Shown here: positions 23,430 to 37,500 of the stretch, piece after piece | Layout: every line of letters begins with the position of its first letter | Position numbering within the stretch: position 1 is the stretch's first letter | NCBI GenBank assembly: GCA_036345935.2 | Contig: JADWOT020000003.1 | Location: 21,098,509-21,162,508 of the forward strand | DNA length: 64,000 nt | Direction of reading: 5' to 3' | DNA from: Taenia hydatigena | Lineage: Eukaryota > Platyhelminthes > Cestoda > Cyclophyllidea > Taeniidae | Notes under the pieces: generated by a model | What the model was told of the DNA's origin: nothing | The model's input: the letters and a program-made list of their open reading frames with translations, nothing else | Databases searched by the model: none | Position numbers and translations under genes: made by a program

Positions 23430-26400
23430 CTACAAAGTAATCCAGCACCGCCAAAATAAAGGTCATATGTCAAAAGCCTGACTATATACATCGATTTGGC
23501 TTTTGGTCATCCAATATGACATGTCCAGTGGTAATTCAACCTCTCCAAAACAGGTCTTATATATTTCCTACATAAAAAGTCTCCGTCAGATCGGATCAAA
23601 TCAGCTTTTGATAAGAGAAGCCCACTTTCCGCCTGTACTTTCAATACTGCGATGCGGCTATTCCCTAGTCTGTCAGTTCTCTTGCAGTAGCCTTGTAATT
23701 CCTCTAACAAATAACTCGTCACGAAACGGGATCGCACGGTACTGACTTTCTGATGCCATACTAATGAGGAGATTGTTGCCCGAGAACACAGTGGAATCGA
23801 ACGTCAATCCATACTTGATCGCAACTCCGATCAATTTGTTGAAGCTTTTATGTTTAAGTCATTCAGTGCCATTGCAAGACGTATGAAAAGAGATTACGGA
23901 ACTCGAAAGACATTTGTTGATCTTCTTTAAGCCAATATTTACAAACGAAATCTTCTTAACGTCACCAGGCCCAAGTAAAATCTGTAAACAATAGTTTTTA
24001 CGCTAATATACAGCAGATTTAAACAGCAACACTGCACCATAGGTAGCAAATTGCAATGATAATAATATGAACCACTAGAATTGGCTGAGAACCCGCATGA
24101 ATTCTGCAACCGCGACCACCACGTCATCGTAATTTCAGATCTCCGGGTTCGTGAGAGCTATCAGTACTACTACACTACAATAATAAGGGTGCGCTGTTTC
24201 TGAAGCTTACAATGAAAGCCATCAATGGCCTAATCTGCTGTTGAATTGTAAATTGTAAGTACAACCTAGATACTAAGTTTTAGTCTTTTCCGAGGTCACC
24301 CAGTAGACAGTAACCAATCACACAGCTCATACCCGATATTCTTAAAGTCCTTACCCAATCCCCGCTCTACCTAACACTTCTGGGTGGACACTCAAAGTTG
24401 CTAAGCAAAAGTTAGTAATATTTAAGAGAAAAACGTCCCACTTGACTTGCACGTGGATTAATGCAAGAGTTGTTGCCAAGACCGAAGGACTCGTTGCTTA
24501 AAAGTATACAAAGGAGTACTTAGTATTTGGTCCAACAATAAAGCTGCCAAATGATAATTAGAATCTAAGGCAGTGCATATTTGGCTTCTAAAAGGCATTA
24601 TCTTGCATCCGGAAAGCTTCAGACTAGGAATGGTGGATTGCCCAAAGGATGACGTAGTCTCAAGATGAAGAGGCTCAGATGTAAAATACATCGACTACCG
24701 ATGGAACGACACTAATGAAACCAGAAGGGTGAATTTACAAAAAAACCTCATCTTCATGAAGTGCAAAGAGAAGCACGATCAAAGCACGTGAAGGCAGTAA
24801 AGTAGTTCCAGTGAGCATAACCCGTGGTGATCATACGGGAAGTAGCAATGTGAAGATAAAGTTAAGCCATAAAAACATGACCATCACCTGGGAGCTTGGA
24901 GCTATGTGAAGTAAATTCTTAAGTCGTGATCAAATATGCCTCAGTGAAATTGTTTCACATTTACCATCGGAATGAAAAATTTATGAACGGATGGTAATGG
25001 AGGGCGGAGAAGTCGTAAAGCACATATTTTCTACCACTATGGTAAAGATCTGCTCGTGTTTCAGGTCCAATCTCACTGAGTAAGCTGAGTGCACGCACAA
25101 TCTATTCCGATCCCATAATTAATGCTAAACATAATTTGAATTAAAAATCTGCCAACTGAACGTCGATTCTCAACTTTTTGAGTCACGAAAGCAGAAAATG
25201 CTACTTTGGAAGACTCAAGCACTACATGGCATTCCTTTTTGGTATTCGTAGATATGTGAGGGAGGGAGCGAGGAGAGCATCCAAAAAGCTGACAATCTAT
25301 AGCACTGTAAAATTATTGACACCAGGTCCTATGTGTTTGACAAGCATTTTAGGCGTGTCCCTCAATGAAGTTAGCACGAATTCTCCAGTATTTTGCTAAC
25401 AAGTGATTTTAAAATAAATTACTTTCAAGTATGAAAAAGCATTATAAGCAATTTAATCCCAGTTGAGAAGTAATAAAGGCCAAAATGTTCAAATGACACC
25501 AATAATTGTTAGGAAATGCATAATCGCCACTCCTGCACAACCGTTGGTGTAGAATGCTCTGGTTGTTTAACGCCCCGTTATTGTCGTCTTGTTCGACGGC
25601 ATGACAACCAGGACATACTGGTGGCCCCCATCCCTGTCATTCTGTACGTTAGTAATCCATTTTCTGGCCCAGTAACACTGTCTTTCGTCTTTGGAGAAGT
25701 CTTGAGGCACTACATTTGTGGTAGCCAAAAGCGAACGCTGTAGTAAAGGACAAATATTCTGAATTCTAATGCCTGATGAAGATACTTAGCGAAGCGGAAG
25801 AAGTGCACATGCTGCAGGTGGGTTGTAGATGCTGTCAAAATCCGGCAACTACCCCAAACACGTGGTCTGCAGGAATGCTATTCACAAATGAAGTGACAGT
25901 GGCCGTGAACTAGCTAGAACAGTAAATTACGGCACCGCTTACGGTTACTGTGTGAAGGTGTCAAAGAAGTGAGAGTGCGGTACCTCCACCATCTCTCTAC
26001 CGGTTGAATAGAATCCAAATAGATACGGCTAAACATCATTGCAGTGGGACCAAAGTGGCAAAGAAAATAGTCGTGAAACCTTATGCCCACGGAACTACTT
26101 CGAATCCCATCCTTTTTAAAATGACTCTGTTTTCGGGCCAGTGTCCTTACGACTACTGATGGACACCCAAGATGGTCAGCAAATACTCATCTTTCCCCAA
26201 TGCAGTCCTTACATAAGACAAAGTCCAGATTGAGTTGAGTTGACGAGAGGGATCAATGACATTGCGGTCAGATGTATGGTCATCTGCGCGCGAATTTGGT
26301 CACTGACACGGGTGGCTCGTGGGTTTTTTATTTGAAAGGCCTACTACCTTGTGGCGGCAGAAGCTGGAGGCTGGCTAAAAGGAGCACCAAGGCGACGCTT

Positions 26401-29400
26401 GGAAAGAGAGATGGGTTATGTAATGCTTCAACTGCTTGTTTGACTTTGCGTTTTGATTTGGCGAGCAATGAAGTCCTAACCTTTGTGCTTCCATCCAACG
26501 GCATGGCCTCGAAGTCATGCTGATAGCCCCTCAGCCCTTCTCTATGTCGAGAATACACAACCTGCCGTAGCACTGTATCTTCTTTCGTCTTAAAGGAAGT
26601 CTCGAGGCGCTTCAAGTGCTCGCTAGGATAACGAAACTTAGAACGATTGTGAGTGATTTCATGCACAGTTAATAAAGATGCTGAAAATAATTGCGCGTAA
26701 GTGAGAGCAATAAACATTTCAAAGGCAGAAGAAGTTACCACAACAGCAGAAGTCATGAAACGCACCCTCAAATGTGGTGTTAGCGAATCGCAGTCCTGTT
26801 TAACAAAATTTGCGCAAAAAATCTATTATCCACGGTCACCTTGTTAGACTAGAGCAGTGGTGCAGTCTTCGACCGGCAAAGTAGAGAAGGACTTGCTCCT
26901 CCTTATGCTTAATTTATGCAACTTGGGAGTGAGAGATAGTTAAACCGAATCACGTACACAATCCACCTGCGCTGAATTAGAAGTATTTAAACTCATCCAG
27001 AAGTCACAACAAAACGTGACAAACATTTGAAGACCAAACCAAAAAATGGCATTTTAAATGAGGCATGAAATTCGCCAACATCTAGTCATTTCAAGTGCAC
27101 CGAAGAAATGATGGGCTTTTTCGGAAACAATCAATTTCCTCTTCTACATGCATTATAATTATCAGTGGGATAAAATCGTCAACAAATCGCATCCCTACCT
27201 TCCTTTGAGTCATGAAAACGAGTTGAGGAAGGCGCTTTGTGATGACTCGCATTCACAATTGACACAAAACTAAAGTCATTATGACTTTGCATTTCCAAGT
27301 TGATCACAAAAAACTCATTTCGCTTTTGAGAAGCTAGACAAACACTAAATAATTCATGCGAATTTTCGATAATCATGCAGAATTGGAAGTATTCATTTTT
27401 AATGAGTGATTCGACCTTAAAAAGGAACAAAATAATCAAACTAAGGTGATTTTAGAATTTTCAAGATTAAATTAAAATGTAAAAGGAAATAATGGAAGCA
27501 AGTTAGGCCGGAAAGTGTTAGTAAACCATTACTTTCATAAATATGGTCGAAATCCATTAGCAAATTTTCTAGCCTTTAAATAAAAGTAGAGTTTTCAGGT
27601 TTACAGGAAAGTTATTGCAGTCAATTCAGCTGAAATAGTCAAAAGAACGATAGACAGTCAAAAAAAGTAAAATATAATAAGTCACAGTTCCCAGATGACA
27701 GTGAAAGGAAAAAGCCTGAGGCGGCGTGCCAGCGGCAGCGAAACCTCAACAGCCCGACCGACCGTAGGGAGGTCAGAATTTCTGGCAGATTGAGAAACAA
27801 AGAAGCTAGACAAACGACTGTTTGAGAAAGATTCTTGAACGCCCTTTATGATGAAACAGCGACTGTATGACTAATTTTATGGATACATCAATCTTGGTTT
27901 AAAGGGTGGATTTCGCATTCTATCAATTAGCACGAAGAGCATTAAAGAACTTTCAATAAGAAAGAACAACAGAACATGCTTAGGGTAGAGCTTTATGGCT
28001 AGTAGGAATCTGTAGGGAAAACAAAATTAATTGATTCCAACATTCCAACCACCTACATTTTGGAATTGAAGCCTAAAATATGTGGACGATAAACCACTGC
28101 TGGACGCGGGATAAAAACAGCGGATCAGGGGAACTTATCCTAATGAAACAAGAGACGTAAGCAAAGACCCATGCAATAAAGCAAACAGCTGCGAGATTAA
28201 AGATTAGCAACATAAGAAAAATTATGATCGGGGTAGAGTCGATTCCGATGCCCCAGCTGTGAAAAAAGTTGGCAGCGAAAAGCATCCTAGGTATCCCTAT
28301 AAACGTATCTGAAGAGAATGATAGAACAGAACTTTAAGCCAACGCGAAGCGACAAGCTCAAAGGGGAAGCTAGAGGAAAAGGCCTAAAGACCCTACAGAT
28401 CCTAGCATCTCCATGGTCAGAAACTTGATGCAGCAAGGCCTCACAGAGGAGGAAGCAATGGGATAGACTGTACAGCAAGAGTACAGTAACTCACGTGAAT
28501 CATGCGAGCGAGACCAAAGTCGCCAATCTTGACGATATTGCCCTCCCCAACGAGGCAATTTCGTGCGGCAAGATCGCGGTGCACATAGCGTTGAGACTCA
28601 AGGTAGGCCATACCAGAGGCTACCTGCACCGCGAGCAGTGCAAGACCCGCCACACCCAACGCTCGCCCCTCCGCGGACTGGAGGAAGACAAGCAGAGAGC
28701 CCTTCGACATGAGCTCTGTGATGAGGTAGAATGGCGCCGATTGCGTGCACACCGCATACAGCTGGATAAGGTGTGGGTGGTGCAATCGCTTCATTGTCTG
28801 TGCCTCCATCAGAAAGTCCTCCGCATTGCACAAGTCTAGGAGAGGGGGTAAGGGCAAAAGCAAAATCAACCACCAAGCGAGGATAAGAAACCGTTAGTCA
28901 TTCGTTCGGCTGTACCGTGGGAAAGCCTTCAAGGTAAACCAGTAAATTGGGTTTTAATACTTTTTAAAATAGAAGGCACTCGGCTTCGATGATACCCCGC
29001 AAATTAGCAAGAGGCCAGCGTGTTCCGCTACTACGCGTAATAGCCGATCAAATCTTGTACGCCGATCCAGACACCATTCGTCAAGATGACAGGTAAAAGG
29101 GCATGGAAATGGGCGTGGTGATGGATAAAATTTCCTTTTAAAGAAGACGTAGAAGTACAATTTGCTGTTATTGATTTACATTCAATTACGCGAGCAGCTC
29201 AACAAGAAAGCACTTGAACGATGTAAACGTTTCACTAGCAGTCACACTACTGCGTCAGTAGCGGTCCCAGTCGTGGTGATTGCCAGCCCACTACTACACT
29301 GATCACTCAACGATGTGGACATCTATTAAGCACATAACATGTTGTGAAACGAAACGGGACAAAAGACGAATCTACTTATAGAACAGTGAACGCGAAAGAA

Positions 29401-32400
29401 TGCTTCCAGCTTTGAACAGTTACTGTAAGCTGAGTACCAGATAACTAGATCTGCTGCGTGGGGTTAAATCAACTACGAATGCACGTAATGGATACACAAA
29501 TAGGCAATATAATGGGATTGGCCACGAAATGCGTCTCTACGGTTCCAGTTGTGAAAAAGATAGTCAAAATGACCCACTGAATATTGTGTGCTATCGTTAC
29601 ATAGCATCATAGCATTCAATTCTGACGAAATCGGAGTTGAGCATTCGGATGATAGCAGTTACCGCTCCCTAGTCGACAATCGTTAAGGTAAAAAAGGGCG
29701 AGGATTCCGAACACCTAGGGGCATGAAAAGGAAGTCCTGACGTCTTTGAGTTGAACCAAGAGGTAAGAAAATAATGGACGTGGTCAGAGCAAAATCTTTG
29801 AATCTCTACTAGAACGGCCCTAGTTAGATCTCTTCCCCGACCTTCCTTATTTGGTATAGGCAAATTCCTGTTAACAGAACGGGGCTTTTAAGAATTCGTT
29901 TAATAAGCTAACCTTAGATGGATTGATAAAGTAAATATCGGCGAATGCAAGATAATCATTGATAGGAAGAAACAATCCACATTCGTCTATTTGGATATGG
30001 GGATTCTGATGTAATTGACCAAGATTCGCGAACTGATATGATGACAGCAAGATTCTCGACATTTTAGCCTACGAAAGACATAATTGACAGCACATTATGT
30101 CTTCAAAAGCACCGTCACCACTTTGACAATTCAACAATGTGAAAGGCAGCCGGAAATAACATTATTGGAGGATAAAACCCAATTTTCTGAAATTAAAAAG
30201 GCACTAATTCATGGTCATTTGTTTTTAGAGGACACGATTTTGTTCCACAACATAGTTATTACCACAGATATGGCAAACCACTGAGGAGAATAAGCCAGGT
30301 GGGAAAAAGGAAAGAATGTAGCGGACACTCAGAGTTGGATGCATTGGTAAATGCTTAACAAAACACCAGTAAGCAGTTACAAGATTTCTCCACTGCCCCA
30401 TGACAGTCCCAAACTTAAAAAAAGGCGGAAGAAGAAGGCAAGCACCAGCACGTCTACTTGTAAAAGAAGAAAGTCATAATAGCCACTTCTTGCTGGAAAA
30501 GTTAACAACTGAATAGTTCTGTGCAGATAAGTGGAGCAGAGAGAATATGGACAGCAGGAACCAAGTGAACAAGAGAAAAAGGGAGTCATCCGTGTGTTTG
30601 AAAAGGGAGGATTACAATAAGTGTACTTCCTGCCAGACCGTGGTTATGCCTTTTTTTAGACACTATACGACCACAAAAAAGCAGCAAATAAATGCATGTG
30701 AAGAACTGAGGTACAAGGCCTGAAGCAGAGTAAACGTAATGGTATCATAAATCAGTTATTCAAGGCATAGAAAACACCGTACTTTGGTTGTGTAACAAAT
30801 GGAACACGTTGCAGATAAGCATCGAACGAAGAGGGGAGACATTGGGTGCAAAAGTAGTCAACGAAATGCCAAAGGAACCAAGCAAAATACCAACACGGTG
30901 AACCTAAATGCCAAAGCACAAAGAATAGTTTAACTACATATTTTCTCAAAAAAGTAGTGTAACTTTTATGTCAAAAAGGAAGAAGTAAAAAAAGTGTTTG
31001 GGCGTTTCGCTCTGGAAACCATGCCTCAATTGCCGTGCAGGGTGGAAAACTGCTACTCAAATGATTAAACCCAGACACGTAGGTTGAAAAAGAAGATGAG
31101 TTTGCTACAAGTGGCAGCGCCTCAGTTTGGCCTCCACAACCCATACCATTGCAGGGTGCCCATCCTTAAAGACCGAAAAATGGTGTAAGAATCATGCAAA
31201 AACCAAATCAACTTATGCGAAACATAGTTCCGGATCTAACTGTTATACCGTAAAAAGATATTTGCCAGTGTCAAGAAAAAACAACGACTATCAAGTTGAA
31301 TTACAGTAACATCTCGCAGAGCCCTTGCAAATCATTTGGCGATACCGAAATTACAAAACACAGCAAAGCTTGTAGAAATGTTCGACAAACAGTTAGGACC
31401 ATCAGACATAAAAAGTGGTTAAGATAATATGGAATCATTTAAGTCATGACATCCTCTAAGGCTACGGGCTATTTAAGTTTTTACACTTACCAGACCATGA
31501 TCAAGCTTAGCGGGATGGCCCACCAGGTTTGGCTTAAACATCCACACAAATCAAATTGGAGGGACGTTAAAAGCCACGTTAGTTATTCGAAAATGTTACC
31601 ATGGATGTTGTACAACGCTAATACATTTCCCAAAGATAGGTGATTGAGGAGAAGACTGCTAAAATTCATGAATACAAAAACAATATCGAAGACACAGGGC
31701 ACTTCTCCACAAATCATCCAATTTCAACTGCCTCATCAGATGAAACGCGATTCCTTATTGAGCTTGAATGCATTTTCGCAGGACTCTGTCGAAGAATCGT
31801 CAAGAGCTGTGAGTGCACATGGTGTGTGGGAGTGGGCTAATGGACACCAGCGCAACTGTTGCCATGGGGAGGGTTGCGTGAACGAACAAGCCTTTATTCA
31901 GTTTATCTTGGCTTAGTCCGGATTTAATTGCTGCCACGATAAACCACAACACTAAACAGCATCGTGTAGTTGTAAAACCCTCGAAGTCGCCAGTCTTCTC
32001 GTACTTAAGCAGTTGCAAAAAGCACGCAATTGGAAATGAATACAGTGGAGCACTTTAACACAACTGGGAATCAATTTAACCCTCGTTTTTTTGCCATATG
32101 CAAGTAACCAAACGAACTCATGCACGTCATGCTTCTGGTAACAAGCAGCAAGGAGTAGACCCCCATTCTAGGCGGACAATACATTCACTGCAATGCATGT
32201 AGTTTTTGGGAAACGAACAGCAAATAGGCCTGACTTTCTTAAGATCTTGAGTCATTAAATAGAGTGCTGCCTGCCAAATGCAAATGACGAGGGCGATTCG
32301 ACGTGGCTTCACTGGTGTGGAGGAGGTGAAAAACCTTTGCCCTCACAGGTGCACATTATCACCACTCCAGGCCTCAGCGTTTGCCAAGCGCATGGACAAA

Positions 32401-34549
32401 GTCCATTTTTGATGTTAATTAAGGCATAGATACAGCACACGGAAAGGGGTAAACGTACGTGAGGTAGATGCTAACCTTTTCCCAACCCAGAGGGTGGGCT
32501 GTGTGTAAGAAGTCACAGGAAACTTTCTGCTGTTAGGGCAACATTGACGGGAATTCAAGTCAGGCAATTACAAATTGCAGCTAAGAAAGCTAGTTAACTT
32601 TATCAAATGGGATTCACATTTAATTAAAGACCTAGGAACCGTGAGAATACAGCACAAAATGAAGGCTGAAATACTGCGTGATTTGTCCACTTACATTTTC
32701 CTTACCGAAGTGTGGAAACCTAACTCTGGGAAAAATAAAAGTAGAAGACATATAACTCGCCGATAATTAATACAAATTTCATAATCGCAACATCATCCTC
32801 TAAAGATTACAAGCTCTCTAAAATGACATAAAAGTACAGAGGGATAAAGAGCAGACACAAAAATGTTTCAGAGAAAACCTAACATTCGTCACCATGGGGA
32901 AAAAGTTTGCGACCATCCATCCGCGACAAAATGTTGGGTCGCCTTTCGTCAAGAAAACGTTCAAGATGAGGCGTAAGAGAGTATAAGCATTTGTGGCTCA
33001 ACCTCTCCTTAAGACCTGGCCTCCACATAGTACTACCTAATTTGCAACTTATATTTAAATGCCTAAGTGCGTGAATTCAGTGTGTGTGAATCTGTGACAA
33101 GAGAAAAAAAGTAGCGAACCCGTGGTCCGGAAGTTAGGGAATCACTGCAGCTTTGCACCAAACAGATAATACCACAGTTTTACCATGAAAACACTCTGAA
33201 AAAGGCATCGGGAATAATTACGCACCTTTGCATACCTCCAGTAAGCCTGCAATGCCATAACTTTAATTAAAATATGGAGCAAGGCGGCATTCCTTACATT
33301 CAGTCTTTTGAGAAATGCATAAATTTAGAAGCCAATCAAGAGGGGAAGCAAAGAGAACTAATTTCCGGTCCATCAATCACTGGAAGACGGCTCTGAGCGT
33401 TCCAGAAATGAAATCAGATGCAAGCAGCACTAGTGGGTGATCTCCTCATTCTTGAGTAGGCAAAAAATTGAGGGTGAGAACACACTGAACACCGGAAAGG
33501 AGCGGTACTAAAGCTGACCGCTGGAGAAATGTGTACAAGTATCGAACGATTTCTGAGTTTAAACGACCACTTGGATGTGGAAGCCGAAACGGGTGAAGTT
33601 CTTTTAAAAAAGCACACCAGGTTGCAGTGAAAATGAAATCTATTTATCTTTCACTTGTGCTATTGATGGCAGCCACGCCATCCAAAAAAGAAACTCCGAC
33701 GAAAAAATCCGAAAGAAGGAAAAGGGTTACCAGAAGTAAAATGATCCATGATTCTATGGTGTGGGTTTTTTCTTCCCTTGGAAGCTTGAAAAATCATTTT
33801 TGCAGGTGGAAATTCGCATTATCGTTAGCGTTTAATCACAACAAGAAGCTACCCAGCACCCTTTCCCGTGATTTTGATCCTACAACATTGACACCTCGGT
33901 TATCAGGCCCTTGTTCTCTCTCTCTGTGATTATAAAAAGCCATTTCCAGAAACACACCTCGTAGATGTCTTCTGAGACTACCCGAAGGCTGCAGTACATC
34001 TTGCAGAGGACTCGCTCACAAAACCAAAGCCTTTTTGAGATTTAAACTAAAAGCGGAACCACCTCTTATCTCTAGGCTTCAGAATAAGCATCTAGTGATA
34101 CAAAAAAAGAAAACTGGATTTCAAAGGTAGTAGCAATAATGTGTAAACCACCGGCAAGAAATTTTGCAGAAGCACACACTTGTTAAAAAACATCGGTAAA
34201 GCTAGGGAAATCCCATCAAATAAGAAACAATCCACTCCTTCTTGAAAATAAAAGCATATAGCCGGCAACGTGCAGTTAAATATTAAACATCCAGGTAGGG
34301 CGAAACTAGGTGAATATCATTTGTTTGCGGTGGATGGATTAGTCGAATTCCACACCATATTGCGATTACCTATCACTTTGAGCCTTGTAAAAATCCAAAC
34401 GCAAGAAATGATGCAAATTTTGCTTTGTACCCACGATGAAGACTATGGATAGGTGTAATCTATTTTTGACGTGGAAAGTTCACTTCACAGCACTTCACGA
34501 AAAGCAAACAAATGCCTCATATTCACAAGGTAGGAGGTCCAAGCAACCT

Positions 34550-34585
<36 letters not shown>

Positions 34586-37500
34586 AATAGCGAATGTGCT
34601 TCACCGCACAGAAAGGTGGTGGTAATCTCTAGCCTAGCCGAGTGTTCTTTATGCCACCATTATGGGCTCTATTTACTTCGTGAGGGCAGAGGCAGGGAGG
34701 GAGAAGGTAGCGTTCCCCAGGATGCTCGGGATGACTCACGCCCAGATGCCTTCCGGAAGACGAAGCAACCGGCTGCTCCAATATCAACAAGACCTAAAGA
34801 ATTGGGGACGACATCTCATTAGGTAATTGTTCATAATCATACTTTTAGCCTCTCTTGATTTTAGCTCTGAGTCTTCAACCAGCTCGGAGCGTCACATTTG
34901 CGACGTACGTTATTCATTCGCTTGTTGAGACTACTTTCACCGCATCGTACCACAAGTAAGGTGATGAAGTAAAAAATAACAAAGTAGGAGTGCGATATTT
35001 TTTATACCGTGAGAGCAACGACTTTGAATGGAAAATAGTGAAAGTGACGGTCGTAATAGTCTATTTTTCTCCCAAGAGTGTTGATATCTGTTCAAATTTT
35101 TAATTTCTTTCTACCACACTCAAGGGTTACGAAGCAAAGTGCTTGCCTGACTTCAGAATAGCTCCTCCGTAAATTGAGGCGATCAAAATTGAAGGGAGAA
35201 AACCAATTATTCTGGCCACGAGAAGACATTTTAGAGCTAGGTATGTAGTGAGAAAGGAAAACGAATTTCCAATTCACAAACCACAAGAAGACATAACCGG
35301 GTGAAATGACCTAACATTCGCCTGCAGTTTGTTTTCTAACCACATTTACGGTATCTTGTAAGTGGTGGCGCTGCGTGAATTTTTAAGATGATCCCCACCA
35401 TTTAAATAAGTCTAAAACGAGTCGCACTCTCTTTCAGGATAAATCAAGGAAAAGTTGGGAATAGCAAATTCTAGGGAGGTAAAATTTGTGCGTTTTTGGA
35501 CGAATGTGGATTCAAACATATCGTAATCAGTGGGAAGGAATGAATTTTGATTGGAAGAACGTCAAAAAGGAGACAGAGGAACATCATGGTAATATCGAGT
35601 AGGGTTGTTTCACTCTGCAATTTTAAGGGTAAAAGCTACTTTAGCAAAACAAGAAATGCTTTTTATCATCATTTATCAATTGCCTAGTTGACCTCAAGGC
35701 GTTTGAAAACGAGTCAGGTAAAAAATTACAGGCTAACCCTGGGACGACGCTCGAAAAGCAGGATCGGAAGAGGCTCTGTCCTCATAAATAAGCACCCGAG
35801 ATGGCAGCGAGAAATGAGAAGTAAGAAGGTCACCAATGGAAACAGTAAGATTCATGATGGAGAGGGAGAACAGAGCTACAACTTGTAAGCTAGGTTTAAG
35901 CCTTAAACAAAGCATTTTTGAGCTGTAGGTCCACACTAGCATTAGTACCTGCCGCATAACTAAAGTAGAGAAGGGACGAGCAAAACAAGGGGCGTTGCTC
36001 ATTGCAAAGCTTAGTCATTAGGGTAGCTACCGCGCAATACACTGGTTTCACAGTCGTCTAACAAGTTGGGGAATGTCTTCACACTACCCTGTCCGCCCTA
36101 TCACAGCGTCAGTCAAAAGGAGGTGAGTGAGGGAGGGACTTCCAGTCAACTTCCACTGTTGTGCCCTGTTCCTGTCCTTTACCACTGCTGCCAGCGTGAC
36201 CGTTGCCAGCTGCAAGGGAAGGAGGGACGGGAGGTGGATGGACAGCGAGGGCGAGGAAAGAAGCCTCCCTCCTACTAAAAATAGCAGGCGGATTTGTACG
36301 CGCACACTCCGAGTGACTCACTGGGCCTAGCTGGGCTGCGTTACACACCCGTTGCGAACGCACTTCAAGTGTCGGTGCGTGCGGTGGATAGGATTTCGCC
36401 ATCAAAACACCTTCAAGGAGGTGAAAATGCTGACAAAAATGCACCCGATTGCTAAGTTGGATGGAGCAAAAGTCAAAATATCTTAATGCACAGACTGTCA
36501 GATGCAGACACCGATCCAAAAGACAGCTCGGAGCTCAGATGAATTGAGCAGAAAAGCTTTTGAGAGGCATCAGATACAGAGACGGTTGCAGCTGAATTTA
36601 CGAAAAGTAAAGATTCTTAGCAGTGACTCATGAAAACAGTAGAGCAGCATTTGGAGAGGTCACACAAAAATCTGAATGTGAGGACTGGATCGGTCCCCGT
36701 CCTGATTAATTACAGCTCCAGCGCTAATTAACTATGCGATTTTCGCTGTCTTATGATTTTCGCTTAAAGAAACAACAGCGGGTCACGAAAATGACAAAAT
36801 GGTAGTTCAGGATTCAGCTAAGGGCATTAGTAGTGTCTCCTTGAGGACTGAATACACGATTAAAGCCGGAATATGTCAACTGCAGTCAATTAAGTGAAAT
36901 GACAGGGCACACGTCATAGAGGCGAGTTGAAGCCGCAACAAAAATCCTGAGACTCCAAATTTTAACATTGAAAATTCCCTTTTTGCCATCAATGTAGACG
37001 TTATAGTAATTCAAGATAACAGCTCCTTCGGCTTGAATCAGCAAAGCTATTAAGGAACAGTTATAGCCTTGGCACTTCACAGAAAACTGAAAAGGGTTTG
37101 CAACTTACTTGCGCGAAGTGTTTTGACGGCGACCAGGGTGGTGCCATTCCAGACCGCCTTATAGACCTCACCGAATTGACCCTTTCCAATGCGCTCTTTG
37201 AGGACGACGGAGGACTTAGGGATCTCCCACTTGTCCACTGTGTTATGTGAAAGACCGACTGGGACGGGATGAACGGGCTGCAGCCGATGAAGTCGAATAC
37301 AAATGCAAGAAGACGAAATCAGACCAAGGACTCATGCTTAATTAAGCCATCATTGCACGCTGTTTCCAATGCGAGTGGCATTTTAAATAAACAAGGAAGC
37401 AGAGTGCCTCGGAACTTGCATGCGGTGATTGAAATGCTATTTCATTAGAAGGTGTAAAAGCATGCACTGCTACCCTCACAAGCGAATTCATTGAACTAAA

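Noticed and set aside
24373..24392. ACACTTCTGGGTGGACAC also found at 7857
   Set aside because: A single short shared word without extension; may be chance.
26328..26771. 147-codon minus-strand frame
   Set aside because: It runs antisense through the 3' LTR and internal end of an old TRIM and shows no protein signature.
33627..33929. Plus-strand frame starting like a signal peptide ([18 protein letters not shown])
   Set aside because: It lies in a kinase intron with no promoter, conserved domain or splice support; hydrophobic starts are common in AT-rich DNA.
35735..35775. GACGACGCTCGAAA and purine-rich DNA as in the TRIM polypurine region
   Set aside because: Match is limited to about 30 bases, with no LTR following; too short to call an element.
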